Origin: Modestobacter caceresii
GTDB lineage: Bacteria > Actinomycetota > Actinomycetes > Mycobacteriales > Geodermatophilaceae
Length of the DNA: 64,000 bases
Assembly (NCBI RefSeq): GCF_000761485.1
Contig: NZ_JPMX01000118.1
Coordinates: 186,154 to 250,153 of the forward strand
Direction of reading: 5' to 3'
Shown here: positions 58,229 to 64,000 of the stretch, piece by piece
How positions within the stretch are numbered: position 1 is the stretch's first letter
Layout of the letters: each line of letters opens with the position of its first letter
Notes under the pieces: model-generated
What the model was told of the DNA's origin: nothing
Seen by the model: the letters and a program-made list of their open reading frames with translations, nothing else
The model's database searches: none
Made by a program: the position numbers and the translations under genes

Positions 58229-59389
58229 CTAGTAGGTCGGCAGTGCCTTGTCGATGCGGGTGGCCCACGCGGTCACGCCGCCCTGGACGTGCACGGCGTC
58301 CTTGAAGCCGGCGTTCTTGACCGCGGCCAGCGCCTCGGCCGAACGGACGCCGGTCTTGCAGTGCAGCACGATCGGCTTGTCCTGCGGCAGCTGCGCCAGC
58401 GCCCGGCCGGAGAGGATCTCGTCCTTGGGGATCAGCTTCGCGCCCGGGATGGAGACGATCTCGTACTCGTTGGGCTCCCGGACGTCGATCAGCTCGAAGT
58501 CCTTGCCGGCGTCCATCATGTCCTTGAGCTCGTCGACGGTGATCGTCGAACCCGCGGCGGCCTCCTGGGCCTCCTCGGACACGACGCCGCAGAACGCCTC
58601 GTAGTCGATGAGGCCGGTGATCGGCTCGCCCTCCGGGTCCTTGCGGACCTTGATCTCCCGGAAGGTCATCTCCAGGGCGTCGTAGACCATCAGCCGGCCC
58701 AGCAGCGTCTCGCCGATGCCGGTGATGAGCTTGACCGCCTCGGTGGCCTGGATGGCGCCGACGGTCGCGCAGAGCACGCCCAGCACACCGCCCTCGGCGC
58801 AGGAGGGGACCATCCCGGGCGGCGGCGGCACCGGGTAGAGGTCGCGGTAGTTGGGCCCGTGCTCGTTCCAGAAGACCGAGACCTGGCCGTCGAACCGGTA
58901 GATCGAGCCCCAGACGTAGGGCTTGCCCAGCAGCACGCAGGCGTCGTTCACCAGGTAGCGGGTGGCGAAGTTGTCGGTGCCGTCGACGATCAGGTCGTAC
59001 TGGCTGAAGATCTCCTCGACGTTGGAGGAGTCCAGCCGGGTCTCGTGCAGCCGCACGTCGACCAGCGGGTTGATCTCCTTGATCGAGTCACGGGCGCTCT
59101 CGGCCTTGGACCGGCCGACATCGGACTGCCCGTGGATGATCTGGCGCTGCAGGTTCGACTCGTCGACGGTGTCGAACTCGACGATGCCGAGCGTGCCGAC
59201 ACCGGCCGCGGCCAGGTACATGAGCACCGGCGAGCCGAGGCCACCGGCGCCGACGGCCAGCACCTTGGCGTTCTTGAGCCGCTTCTGTCCGTCCATCCCG
59301 ACGTCGGGGATGATCAGGTGGCGGCTGTAGCGGCGGACCTCGTCGATCGACAGGTCGGCGGCGGGCTCCACCAGGGGTGGCAACTGCAC
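58229..59389 (-). CDS. moeZ: Adenylyltransferase/sulfurtransferase MoeZ
   Basis: 386-residue fusion of an E1-like MoeB/ThiF domain and a C-terminal rhodanese. VLAVGAGGLGSPVLMYLAAAG is the ATP-binding Rossmann loop, SNLQRQIIH the adenylation loop, and the two CxxC-like zinc positions are partly visible. The rhodanese loop is VLHCKTGVRSAEA with Cys344. MoeZ charges sulfur-carrier proteins (molybdopterin, and thiocarboxylate cysteine synthesis). GTG start with GGAG at 6-9 nt. It occupies the place of Rv3206c. Confidence 0.95.
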   Translation of the reverse strand: MQLPPLVEPAADLSIDEVRRYSRHLIIPDVGMDGQKRLKNAKVLAVGAGGLGSPVLMYLAAAGVGTLGIVEFDTVDESNLQRQIIHGQSDVGRSKAESARDSIKEINPLVDVRLHETRLDSSNVEEIFSQYDLIVDGTDNFATRYLVNDACVLLGKPYVWGSIYRFDGQVSVFWNEHGPNYRDLYPVPPPPGMVPSCAEGGVLGVLCATVGAIQATEAVKLITGIGETLLGRLMVYDALEMTFREIKVRKDPEGEPITGLIDYEAFCGVVSEEAQEAAAGSTITVDELKDMMDAGKDFELIDVREPNEYEIVSIPGAKLIPKDEILSGRALAQLPQDKPIVLHCKTGVRSAEALAAVKNAGFKDAVHVQGGVTAWATRIDKALPTY

Positions 59390-59498
59390 GGAGCGCTCCT
59401 CACAACTGTGGTCACAGGGCTGACCGGCTCCAGAGGCCGGTGTCCTGCTCTGCCCAACAGCGTGGCACGCCGCCCTCTTCCCGCGTCCGGCCCGGGGG

Positions 59499-61142
59499 TC
59501 ATCCCCGCAGGTCGCGGTGCCGGTAGCCGGTCAGCCCCCCGGCGGTCAGCACCGCGGCGACGGCCAGCAGCCCGACCAGCCCCGGCACGTCCACCGGTTC
59601 GGCCGGCACGGCCGCCAGGTGGGCGAACGGCGACAGACCGCGGACCCAGCCCGGCCAGCTCAGGGTGTCGGCGAGCACCAGCAGCAGGTAGCCACCGGCG
59701 GCCGGCAGCACCCCCAGCGGCAGGACGGCGGCCGGCGCGCACGCCAGCGCCGCGACCGCCGCACCCAGGCACACCGCCACGACCGGCAGCACGTTGAGCA
59801 CCCCCGCCAGTGCGGCGCCCGCGGACAGGTCGGCGCCCACCCAGGTGGCGCCCAGCCAGGTCGCCAGCCCGGCCGCACCGGTGAGCAGCACGGCACCGAC
59901 GGCGACCCCGGTCAGCTCGGTGGCCAGCCAGCGGACCCGGCGCACCGGCAGCGAGTAGAGCAACGTCAACCGCCCGGCGACCTCGTCGGCCGCGGTGGCG
60001 GCGACCCGGCTGGCGACGAACGCGCCGACCGGCACGGCCAGCAGGGTGAACAGCGAGGCCACGTAGCCGCGGACGCTGCCCAACTCGGCGAAGCCGGCCT
60101 GGGCGGCCAGCTCGGCGAAGCGCGGGTTCTCGGTCAGGAAGTCGGTCATCGTCGTGGCCAGCAGGCCGATGAGCGCGAAGTAGGCCGCCACGGCCGCACC
60201 CCAGCCCACCACCGGCCGGCCGGTGTGCCGGGCCACCAGCCCGGGCAGGGACCGCAGTCGCCGGGCGCCGGGCCGGACGGCGCCGGGCCGGCGCCACGGT
60301 CCGCTGCCAACGTCCCGCCGTGCGGAGACCGTCACTGCCGCCGCGACGAGGACCGCGACCGCGGCGGCCAGCACGAGCAGCGGCAGCACCCGGTCGGCGG
60401 CGAACGGGGCGCTGCGGCCCAGCAGCCCGAACGGGCTCAGCCAGTGCAGCCAGCCCAGCGCCGGCACCCCGTCGGCGACCATCCGCGCCAGCAGACCGGC
60501 CAGCAGCACCCCCACCGCCAGACCGGCCGCGGCCCGGCGCTCGGCCAGCAGCTGGGCGGCGAGCGCGCCCAGTGCCGCGCCCACCATCCCGGTGCCACCG
60601 ATGAGCGCGCCGAACAGCACGGCGCCGGTCGTGGCGGTGCCGGCCAGCACCAGGCCGGCGGCCGTCGCGACGCCGACGAGCGCGCTCGCGCCCAGCAGCA
60701 CCGCGAGGTGCCGCAGCAGCACCGCCGGCAGCCGCGCCGGGCCGGCGAGCAGGAGGTCCCAGCGGCCGGCCTCCTCCTCGCCCCGGGTCATCCGGGTCGT
60801 CGCGAGCGCCGCCCAGACGCCGACGAGCACGGCGATCGCCGTGCCGGTGCGCCACACCGTGAAGCCGCCCGGGTCGTCGAGGGCGACCGGTGGGCCGAAC
60901 AGGGTGCGGATGGCCGGGTTCTCCGCCAGCGCCGCCAGCGACGCCCCGGCCAGCTCCTGGTCCAGCTGCCGGTGCTGCACCGCGACCAGCGCCGGCATCC
61001 CGGCGGCGACCGCGGTGACCAGGACGGCGCCGCGGCGGACCGACCGCACGGCCAGTGCGGTCACCGCCCGGCCGGCCGGCCCGGGCTCCGGCGTCCACCC
61101 GGCCGCGGACGCCGTCGGGGCCGGCGCGGTGCCGGTGGTCAT
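59499..61142 (-). CDS. ABC exporter permease (ABC-2 type)
   Basis: 547-residue membrane protein with about twelve helices arranged as two related halves (for example ALVGVATAAGLVLAGTATTG and AVLLTGAAGLATWLGATWVG). MTRGEEEAGRWDLLLAGPARLP is a coupling-type loop, repeated in the second half as AATAADEVAGRLTLLYSLPV. It has no ATPase domain. ATG 61142 overlaps the stop of the ATPase gene (ATGA). It is probably a drug or lipid exporter; the cargo is unknown. Confidence 0.88.
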   Translation of the reverse strand: MTTGTAPAPTASAAGWTPEPGPAGRAVTALAVRSVRRGAVLVTAVAAGMPALVAVQHRQLDQELAGASLAALAENPAIRTLFGPPVALDDPGGFTVWRTGTAIAVLVGVWAALATTRMTRGEEEAGRWDLLLAGPARLPAVLLRHLAVLLGASALVGVATAAGLVLAGTATTGAVLFGALIGGTGMVGAALGALAAQLLAERRAAAGLAVGVLLAGLLARMVADGVPALGWLHWLSPFGLLGRSAPFAADRVLPLLVLAAAVAVLVAAAVTVSARRDVGSGPWRRPGAVRPGARRLRSLPGLVARHTGRPVVGWGAAVAAYFALIGLLATTMTDFLTENPRFAELAAQAGFAELGSVRGYVASLFTLLAVPVGAFVASRVAATAADEVAGRLTLLYSLPVRRVRWLATELTGVAVGAVLLTGAAGLATWLGATWVGADLSAGAALAGVLNVLPVVAVCLGAAVAALACAPAAVLPLGVLPAAGGYLLLVLADTLSWPGWVRGLSPFAHLAAVPAEPVDVPGLVGLLAVAAVLTAGGLTGYRHRDLRG

Positions 61143-62086
61143 GCCCGCACCTCCTCGCCGGCGGACCGGTGGCCGCCGGCGGTGTCGCCGTAGAAGTCGA
61201 GGAAGAGCTCCTCCAGGGAGGGCTCCCGCACGTCGAGGGCGACGACGTCCAGGTCGGCCAGCGCACGCAGCACCGGGGCGGGCGGGCCGGCCAGCGTCAT
61301 CGTCAGCTCGAGCGGTGAGCTCCACCGCAGGTCGGCGACGCCGTCGACCCCGGTCAGGCCGGCTCCCGCGGCAGCCGGACGAGCCAGGGTGACGCTGATC
61401 TCCGAGCGGCGCAGCCGCCGCAGCTCCGGCAACCCGGCGACCTCCACCAGCCGGCCCTCGCGCAGGATGCCCACCCGCGCGCAGACCGCCTCGACCTCGG
61501 CGAGCTGGTGCGAGCTCAGGAAGACCGTCTGGCCGCGCCCGGCCGCCTCGGCCACGCAGCGGCGGAACTCACGCTCCATCAGCGGGTCCAGCCCGCTGGT
61601 CGGCTCGTCCAGGACCAGCAGGGGGGCGCGGGTGGCGAAGGCCGCGATCAGCGCGACCTTCTGCCGGTTGCCGGTGGAGTAGGTGCGAGCCCGCCGGTCC
61701 GGGTCGAGCGCGAACCGCTCGACGAGCTCGGCCCGGTAGTCCAGGTCGGTGCCCGGGCCGACGCCGTCGAGCAGGTCCAGGCACTCCCGCCCGGTCAGCG
61801 CCGGCCAGAGCGCGACGTCCGCGGGGACGTAGGCCAGGTGCCGGTGGGCGCGGCCGACGTCGTGTGCCGGGACGCCGAACACCTCGACGTGACCACCGGA
61901 GGGGCGCAGCAGTCCCAGCGCCATCCGGATCGTCGTGGACTTGCCGGCGCCGTTCGGGCCCAGGAAGCCGAAGACCTCCCCGGGTGGCACCGCCAGCGAC
62001 AGGTCGTCGACGGCGACGGTCCGGGAGAAGCGCTTGCTCAGGTGCGCGGCGCGCAGCGCGGGCACAGCAGTGGGAGAGGTGGGCAT
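61139..62086 (-). CDS. ABC exporter ATP-binding protein
   Basis: 315-residue ABC ATPase of the CcmA/DrrA type. Walker A GFLGPNGAGKSTTIRMALG, Q-loop region AYVPADVALWPALTG, signature YSTGNRQKVALIAAF (signature is STGNRQK, a variant of LSGGQ), Walker B LLVLDEPTSGLD, and H-loop FLSSHQLAEVE. A C-terminal EPSLEELFLDFYG is typical. GGAGGG stands 5 nt ahead of ATG 62086. An inverted repeat (62102-62121) lies in the leader. Confidence 0.93.
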   Translation of the reverse strand: MPTSPTAVPALRAAHLSKRFSRTVAVDDLSLAVPPGEVFGFLGPNGAGKSTTIRMALGLLRPSGGHVEVFGVPAHDVGRAHRHLAYVPADVALWPALTGRECLDLLDGVGPGTDLDYRAELVERFALDPDRRARTYSTGNRQKVALIAAFATRAPLLVLDEPTSGLDPLMEREFRRCVAEAAGRGQTVFLSSHQLAEVEAVCARVGILREGRLVEVAGLPELRRLRRSEISVTLARPAAAGAGLTGVDGVADLRWSSPLELTMTLAGPPAPVLRALADLDVVALDVREPSLEELFLDFYGDTAGGHRSAGEEVRA

Positions 62087-62101
62087 CGGGGCCCTCCGAT
62101 C

Positions 62102-62121
62102 GCAGTCGGGAACACGACTGC
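62102..62121. promoter_or_regulatory. Inverted repeat in the leader of the ABC exporter operon
   Basis: GCAGTCG (62102-62108) and CGACTGC (62115-62121) flank 6 bases. It lies 16 nt before the ATG, over the ribosome-site region, and about 30 nt past a possible minus-strand -10 (TAACGT, 62156-62151). It may be an operator or a small hairpin. Confidence 0.4.
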
Positions 62122-62209
62122 CGACCAGGCTTCCCGGCGCACCAGCAGGCACGTTAGACCTGCTGGACCCCCGCGGGGAACGGCTTGTGGCGCGGGGTGA
62201 TCCGGAGGA

Positions 62210-63157
62210 TCAGGAGGGGTACGGCCAGGCGTTCTTCAGGCAGCTCTGCAGGCCGAGGGTCTGCTGCTGCATCACCGGGGCCAGCTGCCCGGCGCCGGGG
62301 CACTGCTCGTGGCCGTTGCCGAGGGCGTGCCCGACCTCGTGGTTGACCACGTACTGCCGATAGGTGGGGACTTCCCCGCCGTAGTCGGGGACGGCGGTCT
62401 CCCAGCGGGCCAGGTTGATGACCGCCCGCTCGCCGTAGCGGCAGGACGTGTAGCCGCCGGTGCCGACGCCCGGGCAGTAGATCTCCATGCTGCCCGGGCT
62501 GACCAGGCTGACCCGGAACTCGTACGCACCGGCCGCGGCCTCCGCAGCCCCCACCCGCTGGAAGGACAGCCGGCCGCCGGCGCCCCAGGACCGGGGGTCG
62601 CCGAGGATGCCCTCGACCGCGGCGGCGAAGGCGGCGCCGTCGACGCCGATGCCGTCCTCGACCTCCACGACGAAGCGTTCCAGCGGCCCGGTGCCGTACA
62701 CCGCGGACGTGCCGTCGACCACGCTCACGCTCCCGGTGCCCTGCTCGACGTAGGTCGGCGCCGCGGGCACGGTGTCCGCCGGCGGCGCCGTCGACGTGCT
62801 GGACACGTCGGCCGGCACGCCCTCCCCCTCGGCCTCGGTGACCTGCGGGGCGATCGGGGTGGCCGGCGCGGAGGCGTCGACGGCAGCCTCGGCCGTCGAC
62901 GTCGGGGTGGGGCCCTCGCCACCGCCCGGCCGGACGACGTCGATCAGGGCGAGCACGGTCGCGATGGACAGCAACGGCACGGCGTAGGCCCGCCAGCCGT
63001 ACCGGCGGACGAACCGGCGGAACCGGCCGCGCGGCAGCACGGCGGGACGTGCGGACGGGGCGGGGTCACGGCGGGCGACCAGCGGCTCGCCTGCCGGGCG
63101 CCGTCCGGACGGGCGGGGTCCCGAGCTCGTCACGGCGGCCAGGCTCTCACGACGCAC
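62210..63157 (-). CDS. DUF3152 predicted extracellular zinc metallopeptidase
   Basis: 315-residue protein of the Rv3207c type. A basic N-terminus and one membrane helix (YAVPLLSIATVLALIDVV) anchor it. A Thr/Ala/Pro linker follows, then the catalytic domain with NHEVGHALGNGHEQCPG, the HExxHxxGxxH zincin motif. Four cysteines (IYCPGVG, YTSCRYG, EQCPG, LQSCLKN) suggest two disulfides outside the cell. The start codon is uncertain (GTG 63157). In mycobacteria the homologue is near moeZ, as here. Confidence 0.88.
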   Translation of the reverse strand: MRRESLAAVTSSGPRPSGRRPAGEPLVARRDPAPSARPAVLPRGRFRRFVRRYGWRAYAVPLLSIATVLALIDVVRPGGGEGPTPTSTAEAAVDASAPATPIAPQVTEAEGEGVPADVSSTSTAPPADTVPAAPTYVEQGTGSVSVVDGTSAVYGTGPLERFVVEVEDGIGVDGAAFAAAVEGILGDPRSWGAGGRLSFQRVGAAEAAAGAYEFRVSLVSPGSMEIYCPGVGTGGYTSCRYGERAVINLARWETAVPDYGGEVPTYRQYVVNHEVGHALGNGHEQCPGAGQLAPVMQQQTLGLQSCLKNAWPYPS

Positions 63158-63208
63158 CGACCTCCGGGAGGACGTCGGCCGGGCGCGGCGCCGTTCCCGG
63201 ACCGCCGG

Positions 63209-64000
63209 TCACACCTGTCCGGCCGGGAGGTCGTTCCCGCCGACGGGGTCGGTCGCGCGGTCACCGGCGGCGTCCTCGGCCAGACCGAGGACCGCGCGGG
63301 CCGTGGGCTCGGGTGCCTCCAGCATCGCCAGGTGCCCGATGCCCGCCTGCACCTGCAACCGGGCGTCGGGGAGCACCTCGGCCAGCCGCGGTGCGAGCTC
63401 CGGGTCGACCAGCTTGTCCCGGTCACCCCACACCACCAGGGACGGCGCCCGCACCGACCGGGCCATCCGCCAGGCGTTCGCCCGTCCCACCCGCAGGTAG
63501 GAGCTCATCAGACCGCGCAGGCTGCGGGTGAGCGCCTGACCCGCCCAGGGCTGCTCGTCCCGCCGCCGGGTCTCCTCCACCGCCTCGGCGACCCGCTCCG
63601 GCGGCACCCGGCTCGGGTCGCCGAAGCACATCTGCAGCAGCCCGCGGACGCGCTGCTCCGGGCTGGCGCCGGCCAGCCGCCGTTCGGCCAGCGCGGGGAC
63701 GCCGGGCAGCAGCACCAGCGCGATCGCCCGGTCGAACGCCGCCGGCACCCGGTAGACCGGCATGGCCGCGGAGATCAGGGTGAGGGTGGCGACCAGGTCC
63801 GGCCGGCGGGCGGCGACCCACACGCTGACCAGGCCGCCGAGCGAGTTGCCCACCAGGTGCACGGGACGCCCCTGCCCGGGGCCGGGCCGGGCGACGATCC
63901 ACTCCAGGACGTCGACGACGGCCTGGACGTGCCGGTGGATGGAGTAGCGGGGCGGCGGCGCCGACTGGCCGAACCCGGGCAGGTCCAGCGCCCAGCCGTC
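63209..64000 (-). CDS. Alpha/beta hydrolase, 5'-truncated by window edge
   Basis: The frame is open to the window end (about 264 residues seen), beginning DGWALDLPGFGQSAPPPRYS. The nucleophile elbow is VHLVGNSLGGLVSVW (Ser in GNSLGG), the acid in VVWGDRDKLVDP and the His in GIGHLAMLEAP. Alpha/beta hydrolases of this type are esterases or C-C bond hydrolases. The true start lies beyond the window. Confidence 0.88.
   Translation of the reverse strand, partial: DGWALDLPGFGQSAPPPRYSIHRHVQAVVDVLEWIVARPGPGQGRPVHLVGNSLGGLVSVWVAARRPDLVATLTLISAAMPVYRVPAAFDRAIALVLLPGVPALAERRLAGASPEQRVRGLLQMCFGDPSRVPPERVAEAVEETRRRDEQPWAGQALTRSLRGLMSSYLRVGRANAWRMARSVRAPSLVVWGDRDKLVDPELAPRLAEVLPDARLQVQAGIGHLAMLEAPEPTARAVLGLAEDAAGDRATDPVGGNDLPAGQV

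Overview
The window is a very GC-rich actinobacterial chromosome segment. Supporting signs are frequent GTG starts, 4-bp ATGA/GTGA gene overlaps, WhiB, ANTAR and mycoredoxin proteins, and a gene order much like Mycobacterium tuberculosis Rv3193c-Rv3207c. Protein style (GAF-ANTAR regulators, DUF2087 regulator, UPF0182, TIGR03086 proteins) suggests a Frankineae-type organism such as Geodermatophilaceae; this is an inference from remembered gene content, not a database match. No rRNA, prophage, insertion sequence or CRISPR was seen.

Layout. 1-5.2 kb: 3' part of aroA, rsgA, a peptidase E-like/DUF2087 regulator pair, a DUF2795 gene, a triple tandem repeat, hisN and a small repeat protein. 5.3-12.7 kb: xylulokinase, GAF-ANTAR regulator, Eis-like acetyltransferase, the transsulfuration pair cystathionine beta-synthase and metB, and map divergent from a small XRE regulator. 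12.7-18.8 kb: glycosyltransferase, P450 with its ferredoxin, pyruvyl transferase, small GNAT protein and galTK. 18.8-21.7 kb: two initiator tRNA genes, each with a strong hairpin behind it, flanking an SNF2 helicase.

21.7-37.4 kb is the conserved block: UPF0182 membrane protein, Lon-like PDZ protease, zincin, (an extra YgjP-like metallopeptidase), E1-like protein, ABC1 kinase, whiB7 with a long structured leader, uvrD2, mycoredoxin, (ANTAR protein and uridine kinase-like protein) and nudC. 37.4-49.4 kb looks like added material relative to the mycobacterial order: an M16 peptidase pair, a DUF2510 protein, an M20 peptidase, an alpha/beta hydrolase and a six-gene Mrp Na+/H+ antiporter operon. 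The conserved order resumes at 49.4-64 kb with adnB/adnA, an alkyltransferase-like protein, moeZ and DUF3152, interrupted by a Pro/Gly-rich membrane protein, a TIGR03086 protein and an ABC exporter. The window ends inside an alpha/beta hydrolase.

Themes: DNA repair (adnAB, uvrD2, ATL, SNF2), sulfur and thiol metabolism (CBS, metB, moeZ, mycoredoxin), antibiotic-stress regulation (whiB7, ABC1 kinase), envelope proteolysis (Lon-like, zincins, M16) and ion homeostasis (Mrp). The most unusual non-coding signals are (1) a stop-codon-abutting repeat with covarying stems at four gene ends, (2) a whiB7 leader with a WhiB7-like promoter, a 115-codon leader ORF and two hairpins, (3) a 14-bp tandem operator-like repeat between map and an XRE gene, and (4) a 24-codon leader ORF coupled by GTGA overlap to the Lon-like protease gene.
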